Assembly: GCA_035295165.1 (NCBI GenBank)
Contig: DATGJN010000069.1
Location: 1 to 41,911 of the forward strand
Reading direction: 5' to 3'
Source of the DNA: a bacterium
GTDB taxonomy: Bacteria; Sysuimicrobiota; Sysuimicrobiia; Sysuimicrobiales; Segetimicrobiaceae
DNA: 41,911 bases
Below are positions 17,884 to 25,706 of this stretch, in pieces. The stretch's first letter is position 1; each line of letters opens with the position of its first letter. Under the pieces are notes generated by a model, which was not told the origin of the DNA, did no database searches, and saw only the letters and a program-made list of their open reading frames with translations. The position numbers and the translations under genes are program-made.

Positions 17884-18824
17884 GTGTAGCGGATCCTCGG
17901 GTCCATCAGCGCGTACGCGAGGTCGACCAGCAGTTGTACCATGGTCGCGAGCGCCGCCACGACGAGGATGGTGCCCTGCAGGACGGGGTAGTCGCGGCTC
18001 TGCACGGCCTGGACGGCGAGTTGCCCGACGCCGGGCCACGCGAAAATCTGCTCGGTGATCACGGCGCCGCCCAGCAGCACGCTGATCTGGACGCCGAGCA
18101 CCGTCAGGGTCGGCAGGATCGCGTTGCGCAACACGTGCCGGGCGATGACGCGGGCAAGCCGCAGCCCTTTTGCACGGGCGGTCCGCACATAGTCCTCGCC
18201 GAGTTCCTCGAGGACGCCGGAGCGCACCATACGTGTCAGCGCGCCCGCGAGTCCGAGTCCGAGCGTGACAGCCGGTAACACGAGGTGCCGCAACGCGTCT
18301 GTCGGGCTGCGCGTGAAGGGAACGTACCCGATCGACGGGAGCAAACGCCAGTGCAGCGCGAACAGCAAGATGAGCATCACGCCAAGCCAGAAGGACGGGA
18401 TCGCGACACCGGCGAGGGCAATCCCCATCGCCCCAAGATCCCATGCTGAGTTACGGCGGACCGCGGCCAGCACGCCCGCCGGGAGCGCGATGCACAGGCC
18501 GACGACGCCCGCCGCGACGGTCAGTTCGAGGGTGACGGGAAGCTTTTCGCCGAGCATCACGGAGACGGGCTCGTTCGTCCTCACGGAGCGCCCGAGATTC
18601 CCGCGGAGGGCGCGGCCGATCCACCACCCGTACTGTTGAAGAACCGGCCGGTCGAGTCCCATCTCGCGGCGGACGGCCTGTTTCGTCGACGGATCCACCT
18701 CGACGCCGAGCATGGCGTCCACAGGGTCCCCCGGGATCAAATGGACGAACGAGAAGACGATGACCGACATGATGGCCAGAACGAGGACGAGCGCGAGGAC
18801 GCGGGTCTGGAGGTAGGAAAGCAC
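17880..18824 (-). CDS. Peptide/nickel-type ABC transporter permease (DppB-like)
   Basis: 314 aa integral membrane protein with about six helices. Family markers: the N-terminal LVLVLAIMSVIVFSFVHLIPGDPVD, the MGLDRPVLQQYGWWIGRALRGNLGRS block, and an EAA loop (EDYVRTARAKGLRLARVIARHVLRN). Pairs with the adjacent DppC-like permease as the translocation pore. It follows the binding-protein gene by 48 nt and overlaps the next gene by 4 nt. The substrate may be peptides, nickel or another oligomer; sequence alone does not decide. Confidence 0.92.
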   Translation of the reverse strand: MLSYLQTRVLALVLVLAIMSVIVFSFVHLIPGDPVDAMLGVEVDPSTKQAVRREMGLDRPVLQQYGWWIGRALRGNLGRSVRTNEPVSVMLGEKLPVTLELTVAAGVVGLCIALPAGVLAAVRRNSAWDLGAMGIALAGVAIPSFWLGVMLILLFALHWRLLPSIGYVPFTRSPTDALRHLVLPAVTLGLGLAGALTRMVRSGVLEELGEDYVRTARAKGLRLARVIARHVLRNAILPTLTVLGVQISVLLGGAVITEQIFAWPGVGQLAVQAVQSRDYPVLQGTILVVAALATMVQLLVDLAYALMDPRIRYT

Positions 18825-18872
18825 GGCGCGCGGGGGTGGGAGGAGGCCGGTCCACGGCCTCCTCCCGGCAAG

Positions 18873-20429
18873 CTACTTAGAAAGCCAGACGTCCTGCACG
18901 CCGCCTCCCGCGTATGAGAGCGCCCCGATGAGTTGCGGGACGAACCCGTGGACGGTCGTGCGCCAGCCCGCCGCAGAGTCGCCGCTGCCGAAGATCAGCA
19001 TGGAGGCGTCGTCCTGCATCGTTTGGACGACGCGGACGTAGAGCGCCCGCTGCTTTCCGGGGTCCGACTCCGCCCGCGCCTGATCCAGCGCCTGATCTAG
19101 CGCAGGATCGCTGATGAAGCCGCCGATCGACCAGGCCCCGCCGTTCGTGTGGAGATACCGGTAGTACGCATCGTCGGGGTCGACCTTGGCGAAGAAGCCG
19201 GTGTTGACGAAGTCGTAGTCCCCTGCGACGAACCGCTGCGACCACGTGGGGATGTCGTACAGCTGCAAATCGACGGTCACGCCGATGCGCTGCACTTGCG
19301 CCTGAAACACCTGGGCGACCGTGGGCAGCCCGTAGCCGTTGCCGACGATCATCGTGGCCTTCAACCCACCGGGCAACCCTGCCTCCGCGAGCAACTGTTT
19401 TGCCCGGGCGAGATCCTGCGCGCGGTCCTTGACCGGGAGATACCAGGGCGACGACGGGGTGAAGTTCTGGTTGACCGGATGCCCCCACCCGCGGTACGCG
19501 GCCTCGACCAGCTCCTGCTTGTTGATCGCATACGCGATCGCCTGCCGGACCTTGACGTTGTCGAAGGGCTTGCGGCGCGTGTTCAGCGCGATCACGCCCT
19601 GGCCCGCCCCGCCTCGGTTGAGGCGGATCACGTAGTCCGAAGACGGGTGTTTGAACAGATCTTCAAGCCGCGCCTGCGGCACGTCCGTGGAGATCATGAT
19701 GTCGCCGGTCTGCAGCGCCGTCAGACGGACCGTCTCGTCCGTGATCGGTTTGACCATGACGCCGTCGAGGTATGGCTTCCCGGGTTCCCAGTATCGGTCC
19801 CACCGCTTCAACGACAGGTGGTCGTTCGTCTTCCATTCGTCGAAGCGGAACGGGCCCGTCCCGATCGGTTTCGTCACCTGGTTGGTGGCAGGATCCACCG
19901 CTTCAGGAGGCACGATGCCCTGGAACGTCGTCGCCAGCTTGTTCGGGAACACGCCGAACGGCGACTTGAGTTTGAACAGGACCGTGTACTTGTCCGGCGT
20001 GGCGATCGACTCGATCGGACTCAGGTCGCCGCGGCCGCGAGCCCCCGTTTTCGGATCGAGGATGCGGTTGATGGCGAATTTGACATCTGCCGACGTCATC
20101 TCGCGTCCGTTGTGGAACAGGACGCCATGGCGGAGGTTGAAGGTCCACGTCAGTCCGTCCGGCGAGACGTTCCAGGACGTGGCGAGCTCCGGGCGGAGGG
20201 CGAGGTTCGCCGCCAGTTCCACCAGCGGTTGGTAGAGGGGGCTCAGCGACGTGTAGATGATCGTGAGTGCCGATCGGTGCGGATCGAGGTTCGGGAGGTC
20301 GGCCGGAACGCCGACGATGAGCGTCCCGCCGCGTGTGGGTGTCTGCGCAAGGAGCACGGGTGGACACGCGAGGGCCACGACGACGAGCGCACAGGTCACG
20401 TGTAGCCAGATCCGTACCGATGTGAGCAT
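18873..20429 (-). CDS. Extracellular solute-binding protein, family 5 (peptide/nickel type)
   Basis: 518 aa. An N-terminal signal peptide (basic residues, then a hydrophobic run to LLAQ) is followed by the SBP_bac_5 fold, with TRGGTLIVGVPADLPNLDPH, then TWTFNLRHGVLFHNGREMTSADV and RPFDNVKVRQAIAYAINKQ-like blocks. It captures the substrate outside the membrane for the two permeases encoded next. The ATG at 20429 has GGAGG upstream; the frame continues farther but without homology. An IS lies about 200 nt upstream of the start and may have displaced or replaced the native promoter. Confidence 0.92.
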   Translation of the reverse strand: MLTSVRIWLHVTCALVVVALACPPVLLAQTPTRGGTLIVGVPADLPNLDPHRSALTIIYTSLSPLYQPLVELAANLALRPELATSWNVSPDGLTWTFNLRHGVLFHNGREMTSADVKFAINRILDPKTGARGRGDLSPIESIATPDKYTVLFKLKSPFGVFPNKLATTFQGIVPPEAVDPATNQVTKPIGTGPFRFDEWKTNDHLSLKRWDRYWEPGKPYLDGVMVKPITDETVRLTALQTGDIMISTDVPQARLEDLFKHPSSDYVIRLNRGGAGQGVIALNTRRKPFDNVKVRQAIAYAINKQELVEAAYRGWGHPVNQNFTPSSPWYLPVKDRAQDLARAKQLLAEAGLPGGLKATMIVGNGYGLPTVAQVFQAQVQRIGVTVDLQLYDIPTWSQRFVAGDYDFVNTGFFAKVDPDDAYYRYLHTNGGAWSIGGFISDPALDQALDQARAESDPGKQRALYVRVVQTMQDDASMLIFGSGDSAAGWRTTVHGFVPQLIGALSYAGGGVQDVWLSK

Positions 20430-20590
20430 CAAGCGCCTCCGGCGGGGTTTTCTCAACACCGACGCTGCCCTGGGCGGTCTACGTTCGCTGGCAACAAGCG
20501 ATCTCCTGGCGTGGCGGGCGCCCTGCGCGCCGTGGCGTGGGTGAGGACCGTACACCGAGGAGCCGTGTGCCTCTCTCAGCGGGTACCACG

Positions 20591-20697
20591 ATTTTGAGGC
20601 ACCAGGTCGGCGTCGGTAACATTCCTTATGAGGCATCACGGCGTACGTGATGCCTCATAAGTCCTGGTCACCGAAGGAGGGGGTGATGCCTCAAAAT
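20591..20697. repeat. Abutted IS ends: paired terminal repeats facing each other
   Basis: Four copies of a 10-nt motif lie here. Plus orientation: TTTTGAGGCA at 20592 and TTATGAGGCA at 20626. Minus orientation: TGCCTCATAA at 20651 and TGCCTCAAAA at 20687. The inner two form a perfect 16-bp inverted repeat (20625-20640 and 20646-20661) around the 5-nt spacer GCGTA. Copies within each pair are 34-36 nt apart. The left pair has the orientation and spacing of this IS's right end, the right pair is its left end, so a right end appears joined to a left end. Confidence 0.75.
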
Positions 20698-20804
20698 GGG
20701 TGTCACCCACAATCTGTCTTGGTTGTCCCTGTCTGTGGTGCGGCGGCCGCGCGCGCGCACGTCGTCGTCGGGCCCTGACGTTACTCATGGGTCGCTCCTC
20801 TCTC

Positions 20805-21947
20805 CTACCGGTCGGCGAGTTTCCAGAGCGCCTGGAGGCGTGCCTCGAGGTCGGTACGCAGCTGAAGCGGGGTGAGCCGGTGATACTCAGCGGTGAGCGC
20901 GTCGCGTTGTGCTGGAGTGAGGACCTTGCTGGCGAGCAGCCGGCGGTAGGGCGTCTGCGCGCGGTCGTACCGCTTGCGCACCCGGGCGCCGTGGCGCTCT
21001 TTGGAGACGAGTTTGCGGATGGGCTGAAAGAAGTTCACGTAGGGCCGCAGGAGCGCATGCACCACCTTGAGCGCCAGGAAGGCCGCGCGGGTGCAGTAGC
21101 GATCGTACCCGATGAAGCGGCGGAGGACGGAGCCGTTGCGCTGCTCGACGTAGGCCTGATCGTTCTTCCGGTAGGGCCGACCGCGGGTGAAGCCGACGTG
21201 CTCGCGGCGACACCACGGGATGAGGATGTGGTTGAGGAATTCCCCGCCATTATCGGTATGGATGCTCTCCAGGGGGATGGGCAGCGCTTGGCGGATCGCG
21301 TGGACGGCGCTGCCGACGCGTGTCTGGCCCTTGCCCCACACGGCCTGCAGTTCGGTCCACCCGGTGGCGACGTCAATGGCGAGGAGCGAGGTGAGGTAGA
21401 AACCGTACATGCTTTCCCCGCAGTGCGCCAGCAGATCCGCCTGCATGTGGCCCGGGCGGACGTTGCCCCACTCCGTAAACGGGCGCAGCGGTACCTGGGC
21501 GCGCAAGGCGGCGAGGCTGGGGCTGGTCGTGGCGAGGCCGTGGCGTCGGTGCTGCCGGCGCACGGAGTGCAAGAGCCGATCGATGGTGGCGGGACTGATC
21601 TGCTGGAGGGCGGAACGCTGCTCCGCCGAGAGCATCACCTCGTCGTGGCGCTCCAGGGCCGCGATCAGTTCCGGCAGAAAGGGCGCCAAGCGCGTGGAGC
21701 AGAGGTAGTCGCTGGCTTCCCACACCTGCTCCAACGCCGGCCGCAAGGTGCTCAGATACTGTCGGGGGCGGCCGGCCCGACGCCGCGCTCGTTTCGGCGG
21801 GTGCCGCAAGAGCCGGATCGCCACCTTGCGATCGCGATTGGTGAGCCGACAGAACTCATCCAAGCGACGACTCTTATCGCGGCGGGAGGCCAGACGATAC
21901 CGAGGACGAAGGGATGCGGCGTATTCGCGTACACTGTGAGGACCCAC
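20805..21947 (-). CDS. Integrase-core (DDE) transposase
   Basis: 380 aa. The N-terminal part is a helical DNA-binding region (REYAASLRPRYRLASRRDKS, then RLTNRDRKVAIRLLRHPPKR). The central retroviral-integrase-like core carries the catalytic acids: the D of QADLLAHCGES, the D of LESIHTDNGGEF, and the E of KNDQAYVEQRNGS. The GTG start at 21947 has AGGAGG 4 nt upstream; the frame stays open beyond it to an ATG at 22115, but that would run through the IS end and into the tRNA-Asp region. It appears intact, so the element could still be active. Confidence 0.88.
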   Translation of the reverse strand: MGPHSVREYAASLRPRYRLASRRDKSRRLDEFCRLTNRDRKVAIRLLRHPPKRARRRAGRPRQYLSTLRPALEQVWEASDYLCSTRLAPFLPELIAALERHDEVMLSAEQRSALQQISPATIDRLLHSVRRQHRRHGLATTSPSLAALRAQVPLRPFTEWGNVRPGHMQADLLAHCGESMYGFYLTSLLAIDVATGWTELQAVWGKGQTRVGSAVHAIRQALPIPLESIHTDNGGEFLNHILIPWCRREHVGFTRGRPYRKNDQAYVEQRNGSVLRRFIGYDRYCTRAAFLALKVVHALLRPYVNFFQPIRKLVSKERHGARVRKRYDRAQTPYRRLLASKVLTPAQRDALTAEYHRLTPLQLRTDLEARLQALWKLADR

Positions 21948-21974
21948 GTTGCCTCCTGGGCGCCGATGACCGGC

Positions 21975-22020
21975 ATTTTGAGGCAACAGTTCTCCCTTCG
22001 GTGTCGAGAATTTTGAGGCA
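21975..22020. repeat. Right end of the IS (two terminal motifs)
   Basis: ATTTTGAGGCA at 21975-21985 and again at 22010-22020, 35 nt apart in the same orientation. They are inverted relative to the two left-end copies. The first lies just upstream of the transposase RBS. Confidence 0.7.
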
Positions 22021-22087
22021 CTTCGGCGTATTGACAGGGTGGGGATCGGGCCGTAGACTGCTTGATGGCGGGAGTGCCGCCCATCGT

Positions 22088-22166
22088 GGGGGCGTGGTGT
22101 AGCCTGGTTTAACACACCTGCCTGTCACGCAGGAGATCGCGGGTTCAAATCCCGTCGCTCCCGCCA
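22088..22166 (+). tRNA. tRNA-Asp (GTC)
   Basis: Acceptor GGGGGCG (22088-22094) pairs with CGCTCCC (22156-22162), followed by discriminator G and an encoded CCA. The anticodon arm CCTGC-CTGTCAC-GCAGG gives GTC. The T arm GCGGG-TTCAAAT-CCCGT is normal. Its 3' half is duplicated 3.5 kb downstream, which marks it as an integration target. Confidence 0.95.
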
Positions 22167-22167
22167 A
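22117..22167 (+). repeat. Left attachment-site repeat (within tRNA-Asp)
   Basis: 51 nt from the anticodon stem to the base after CCA. Matches 25656-25706 at 50 of 51 positions (G at 22141 versus A at 25680). Confidence 0.85.
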
Positions 22168-22212
22168 CCTTTATCCCGCAAGACCTTCCGCTGATTTCGG
22201 GGGTCAAAACCC

Positions 22213-22668
22213 ATGCAAAGGGCAGGAGACATTGCCGACGGCCTCTCCGGCCCGTTGCACGAAGGGACGTACCTCACGGAAGTGATTGACGCGTTCTTGC
22301 TCAGCCGGCGGGTCGCAAACTGCACCCGCAAGACCCTCGAAATGTATGAGGCGAACCTCCCGCGCTTCGTGCGGTTCTTCACCGAGCAGACGATTCTGCT
22401 CATATGTGTTGAGCCCGAGTACGTCGACAAGTACTTCGATAATCTGCGCCGGGTGGGGAGCACGAAGCGGCTGCGCGACGGGGAGATCATCTTCACCGGC
22501 CCGCCGAAGAAGTCCCCACTGCGCTTTCGCATGAAGCCGCCCCGGACGTTGCCGCGTACGCCGGACGATGAACGGCAAGGGCGGACGCGGGACCGGCGTC
22601 GATCAGGGCGCGGCTTCTTCGTTCTCACCGAATCCGAGCATGGTAGAATGAACTGCAAAAGGCCGTGA
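22213..22668 (+). pseudogene. Truncated tyrosine recombinase (N-terminal core-binding domain only)
   Basis: The frame encodes 151 aa. Residues ~20-85 (TYLTEVIDAFLLSRRV, KTLEMYEANLPRFVRFFTEQ, EPEYVDKYFDNLRRVGS) look like the SAM-like core-binding domain of phage-type integrases. After about residue 125 the sequence turns into Arg-rich translation of a hairpin repeat (22592-22615), and the catalytic domain with its R-H-R-Y residues is absent. Being directly downstream of tRNA-Asp, this was probably the element's integrase. A full integrase would be 300-400 aa. Confidence 0.65.
22592..22615 (+). repeat. Dispersed hairpin repeat, copy A (degenerate)
   Basis: ACCGGCG, loop TCGATCAGGG, CGCGGCT. 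One base is missing from the 11-nt loop of the other copies and the stem has mismatches. It lies at the broken end of the integrase fragment and 79 nt upstream of a DoxX gene. Confidence 0.65.
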
Positions 22669-22693
22669 GGAATTCATCGCCGGGGGGTGTGGC

Positions 22694-23260
22694 ATGGGGC
22701 AAGCAGCATCGTTGCATCGTGTCTCGATCGGCGAGCCTCCGATCGCACAACTACTGTTTGCGGATACCCGTCTCGCGTGGATCTGGCTTGTGGTTCGCGT
22801 ATACGCAGGCTACGAATGGCTGATGGCCGGAACGGAGAAGTTGGGGAATCCGGTGTGAACCGGCGCAAAGGCCGGAACCGCACTCACGGGGTTTGTTGGC
22901 GGGGCCCTTACAAAGACCACGGGTGCACATCCCGACGTCGGTGGCTGGTACGCGGGATTCCTGCACGCCTTTGTGTTGCCACATGCCGCCGCGTGGAGTT
23001 GGGCGATCGCGCTGGGAGAGATCGCCGTTGGCATCGGATTGATCCTTGGCCTGTTCACCGGGGTCGCCGCATTCTTCGGCGGCCTCATGAACGCCAACTA
23101 CCTGCTAGCGGGTACGGTCAGCACGAATCCTATACTGTTTATCCTCGCGACGTGGCTTGTGCTTGGGTGGCGTGTGGCGGGATACTATGGCCTGGATCGG
23201 TGGGTGCTGCCTGCGGTCGGGGTGCCGGGTCACCCTGGACCGCTCTTGCGACGCGGCTGA
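22694..23260 (+). pseudogene. DoxX-family membrane protein, interrupted by in-frame TGA
   Basis: Reads as 188 codons from ATG 22694 with one TGA at codon 55 (22856-22858). Residues 1-54 contain a membrane helix ending GTEKLGNPV; the same frame continues after the TGA with TGAKAGTALTGFVGGAL, then HPDVGGWYAGFLHAFVLPHA and GLILGLFTGVAAFFGGLMN, matching the DoxX/terminal-quinol-oxidase-subunit family through four helices. Related proteins often have Trp near this position (EKLxNPxW), so TGG to TGA is the simplest reading. The rest of the frame is clean, which suggests a recent mutation, a base error, or stop readthrough. A GTGTGG-rich leader precedes the ATG; no strong RBS is seen. Confidence 0.75.
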
Positions 23261-23354
23261 CGAATCGCGCATACGAGCAAACCAGCGGTCCCGCGACGGT
23301 AAATCCGCCGGGGACCGCTCTCCTCTTGGCGCTATCGAGATACGTGGGTCCGGG

Positions 23355-23828
23355 CTATCTGACCGCCCCCGCAAAGACCTTCTCGCTGTGAGGTACAACC
23401 TCTTCCACCGGTACCTTCTTCGGCAGAACGGCTTCCGTCACGGGAATCGTGATCTCCAGCACACCGTTGAGGTATTTCGCCTGGATCTTCTCGGTCTTCA
23501 AGCCCTCCGGCAACGCCAGTGTGCGCTCAAACTTGGCGTAGGTAATCTCCGAGAAGAGGAACCCCTCCGGCGGAATCATGAACTCCGGCTTCCGCTCACC
23601 CTTGATCGTGAGCAGGTTGCCGGAGACTGAGAGATCTACTTCCTTTGGCGCTATGCCGGGGATGAATGCTCGCAATACCAACGCGTGCTTGTAGTAGAAA
23701 GCCTCCATTGGCGGAAACATGTTCATTGGAGTTGTGACAACTGGCTCCCCGAACGTTCGAACGAGATTGCCCAGTTCCCGCTGCAATTTGACAATATCCT
23801 CAAATGGATCCCCACGGCGAATCAACAT
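23355..23828 (-). CDS. Small heat shock protein, Hsp20/alpha-crystallin family
   Basis: 157 aa ATP-independent holdase. The alpha-crystallin domain is recognisable from HALVLRAFIPGIAPKEVDLSV through LTIKGERKPE, FERTLALPEGL and YLNGVLEITIPV, followed by a short tail containing the LPKKVPVEE region. The start ATG 23828 has AGGGGGTG upstream. A -10-like TATTAT on the minus strand (23889-23894) is a possible promoter element, but its -35 is poor. I see no CIRCE element. It lies inside the tRNA-Asp island remnant. Confidence 0.9.
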   Translation of the reverse strand: MLIRRGDPFEDIVKLQRELGNLVRTFGEPVVTTPMNMFPPMEAFYYKHALVLRAFIPGIAPKEVDLSVSGNLLTIKGERKPEFMIPPEGFLFSEITYAKFERTLALPEGLKTEKIQAKYLNGVLEITIPVTEAVLPKKVPVEEVVPHSEKVFAGAVR

Positions 23829-23969
23829 GTTTCACCCCCTCACATTCCACCTCACCTCTGTTGCGTACGACATCCCACACCTAATGAAATAATACGCCGT
23901 CGCATAGCACGAGGAGAATCGGGCGGAGGCCTGATTCCTACGGATTCGTGGGGAATGCAGCCGAAGGCA

Positions 23970-24015
23970 GCGAGACGGGCCGCGTCGATTCAGGGCGCGG
24001 CCCTTTGTATCTCGC
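23970..24015. repeat. Dispersed hairpin repeat, copy B
   Basis: Perfect 8-bp inner stem GGGCCGCG (23977-23984) / CGCGGCCC (23996-24003) around loop TCGATTCAGGG. An outer stem, GCGAGA (23970-23975) / TCTCGC (24010-24015), extends it. It sits between Hsp20 and DinB. With copy A it brackets the DoxX-Hsp20 block. Confidence 0.8.
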
Positions 24016-24054
24016 GGAAGAGTCGAGCGTGGTATCCATCCTGGTGAAACCCTG

Positions 24055-24570
24055 TCAATGTTTCTCCCAAACACTACGTAGCGCGTAGTCCAGGGTCTCC
24101 GCTGTCACGCCAGCGTGGCGAAGCATCATCATCACCTGGGCACGATGGTGTATTTCGTGGAATATTAGCTGACCAGCGAGGACGGCTCCGTTGATCCGAA
24201 TCGTCATCGGGGGCTTGTATAGCATCGGAACCCACTCGATATAACGGTCGCGGTCGAGGTCGGCTAGCACTTGGCGTGTCTGTGGATTCACGCCCGTCCA
24301 GATCGTCGCCAGTTCCTCAAAGGGCGGTTGCTTATCCATCTGAAGAGGGTTATCCGCCGCCGTGACGCTTCGCCCGGACAGCCATTGCGTGTACCCCCAC
24401 TGGGAGCGAGCGATATGAACAAGCGTGGTGCTGATCGTGCCGTGCCCAACCGGGAACGACCGCGTGTACATCTCGACGGGGCCGTTCCGTATCCAGCCAA
24501 AGAGTTTCTCCCGCGCGAGGCAGAGGTAGTCGAAATAATCGACGAGGTCCCGGTTCGAGGCAGGCATCAT
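24055..24570 (-). CDS. DinB-family protein
   Basis: 171 aa four-helix-bundle protein. The metal-site histidines of the DinB/YfiT superfamily are visible: one in STTLVHIARSQWGY and the pair in FHEIHHRAQVMMML (HxxxH spacing). Members include thiol-dependent transferases and hydrolases; the substrate here is unknown. I start at ATG 24570 (GGGGGGTGCGGA immediately upstream); ATG 24567 is the next codon. The region upstream in the frame (Arg/Pro rich) does not look coding. Confidence 0.85.
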   Translation of the reverse strand: MMPASNRDLVDYFDYLCLAREKLFGWIRNGPVEMYTRSFPVGHGTISTTLVHIARSQWGYTQWLSGRSVTAADNPLQMDKQPPFEELATIWTGVNPQTRQVLADLDRDRYIEWVPMLYKPPMTIRINGAVLAGQLIFHEIHHRAQVMMMLRHAGVTAETLDYALRSVWEKH

Positions 24571-24862
24571 TCCGCACCCCCCGACACGCCGATTGAGACA
24601 CTGGTGATTGGATGGAGGACTGCGGGGTTCGGGTGCAACATTCCTGCTCAATCGCGTAATGGTCATCTTTCACAAAGAGCACGTCACGACGTGGTGTTGG
24701 TACAATCCGAATCCCCCGAGTGAACTCGGCGCCCGACAAGCGAACGTGTGGAACGAAGCGCGATAGTCCGCGACGATCTCTCCGTTCAAGCTAGGTTGGA
24801 TGCGAACCAACGAGGGAGTCGCTGCTCTCTCCGGACGAACTCCTGCCCTGGAAAAAGGTTGA
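24571..24862. other. Intergenic stretch between prepilin and dinB
   Basis: Nearly 300 nt with no gene that I can support. It must hold the dinB promoter on the minus strand. A terminator-like hairpin for the prepilin gene lies just to its right-hand edge at 24863-24886. Confidence 0.4.
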
Positions 24863-24886
24863 GGGGAGGCACGGACCACCCTCCCC
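24863..24886 (-). terminator. Probable Rho-independent terminator of the prepilin gene
   Basis: On the minus strand, GGGGAGG, a 10-nt loop and CCTCCCC are followed 6 nt later by TTTTT. It lies 22 nt past the prepilin stop codon. Confidence 0.6.
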
Positions 24887-24908
24887 CCGACCACGGACCG
24901 AGCGAGTG

Positions 24909-25316
24909 CTAGAACGAGGCGCTCGTCTGCGTGCTCCCATCGCTACTCAACGTCAAGGTCATCGACTGACCCGCGACCGGCGTACCGGTGGTCCCGATCG
25001 CGGTTGCGACAACGCTCGCCGCCGTGCCCGTGCCCACGGAGTACGTCCAGTTGGCGTTGCCCGGTTGGGTAAAACCGATCGACGGAAGCGTCCCGTTCAC
25101 GAACGTGTTGTACTGCTGGTAGTAGGCCCACTCCATCGTTTTGATCTCCTGCAGTGCGTTGCTGGCCTCGGCCTTGTAGGCCTTCTGGCGAGCACCCAGG
25201 TACAGCGGCACCGCCGCCGCGATCAGAATGCCGATGATCGCGAGGACGACAACCAACTCGATTAGGGTGAAGCCCCGATCTTCCTGCCGGATCTTCTCGT
25301 GCAGCCACTCGAACAT
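24909..25316 (-). CDS. Type IV prepilin / pseudopilin-like protein
   Basis: 135 aa. Leader of 14 residues (MFEWLHEKIRQEDR) ending in the prepilin peptidase site G|FTLIELVVVLAIIGILIAAAVP, with the conserved Glu at +5 of the mature protein. The hydrophobic helix is followed by a helical YLGARQKAYKAEASNALQEI segment and a Thr/Ser/Gly-rich globular tail lacking the cysteine pair of classical pilins. The start ATG 25316 has GGGGGGAG upstream. It would need a prepilin peptidase and assembly ATPase, neither of which is encoded here. It stands alone next to the island's right end. Confidence 0.9.
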   Translation of the reverse strand: MFEWLHEKIRQEDRGFTLIELVVVLAIIGILIAAAVPLYLGARQKAYKAEASNALQEIKTMEWAYYQQYNTFVNGTLPSIGFTQPGNANWTYSVGTGTAASVVATAIGTTGTPVAGQSMTLTLSSDGSTQTSASF

Positions 25317-25655
25317 TGCCGGTATCTCTCCCCCCCTTCTGCCCCGTACATAGTCGAACCGGCCTGGTTTTGAGGCGGTTCACCATATCTGTACCCAGCA
25401 TCCCCCGGAGTCGGGACATCTCGAACGGACAAACCTCCACGACGTTCCACCCACTATCAAGCAGGGCTGCAGCACGCCCGCCGTCTGTTCCCCGTGACGG
25501 TTGCAATGTTGCAGGAGACGCCCCTCCGATCGCCAACGTCTGCGGCTTATGCCACATGGAGTGGGAGAGGTGCCGTATGCGAAGTCGCTCGAACAGCACG
25601 AGATCGGGTTTCGCAAACCCGTGCAAATCAAAACGTTGCGCACGATAGATTCGGT
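25317..25655. other. Stretch upstream of the prepilin gene, no gene seen
   Basis: About 340 nt between the prepilin start and the right-hand tRNA-Asp repeat. Open frames are of low quality, and one is simply antisense to the tRNA fragment. Presumably it contains the prepilin promoter on the minus strand. Confidence 0.4.
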
Positions 25656-25706
25656 CCTGCCTGTCACGCAGGAGATCGCAGGTTCAAATCCCGTCGCTCC
25701 CGCCAA
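25656..25706 (+). repeat. Right attachment-site repeat (partial tRNA-Asp)
   Basis: Copy of the tRNA-Asp 3' 51 nt, from the anticodon stem to the base after CCA, with one mismatch. The 5' half of a tRNA is absent, so this is not a functional tRNA gene but the far junction of an integration event. Confidence 0.85.

Larger units (their letters stand above)
20646..22020 (-). mobile_element. Insertion sequence with duplicated ends and DDE transposase
   Basis: About 1.4 kb, bounded by TGCCTCATAAG/TGCCTCAAAAT motifs on the left and two ATTTTGAGGCA copies (21975 and 22010) on the right. It encodes one transposase on the minus strand. I cannot assign an IS family with confidence, and the exact outer ends and target duplication are not certain. 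Confidence 0.7.
22117..25706. mobile_element. Decayed integrative element in tRNA-Asp
   Basis: Bounded by a 51-nt direct repeat of the tRNA-Asp 3' part (22117-22167 and 25656-25706, one mismatch). An integrase N-terminal fragment begins 47 nt after the tRNA, the usual position for a tRNA-targeting tyrosine recombinase. Contents: the integrase fragment, a DoxX gene with an in-frame TGA, Hsp20, DinB and a type IV prepilin. The integrase catalytic domain is missing, so the element should be immobile on its own. Confidence 0.7.

Noticed and set aside
19149-20405. 418-codon plus-strand frame opposite the first binding protein
   Set aside because: Arg/Asp/Val-rich shadow frame; the minus strand encodes a full SBP_bac_5 protein.
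21874-22167. Minus-strand frame with GATGFEPAISCVTGR-type peptide over tRNA-Asp
   Set aside because: This peptide is the well-known translation of the antisense strand of a tRNA gene; it is not a protein.
22856-22858. Selenocysteine at the DoxX TGA
   Set aside because: The only nearby hairpin (CCGGC/GCCGG) starts 2 nt after the TGA, not about 11 nt, and the family has no known Sec or redox Cys at this site.
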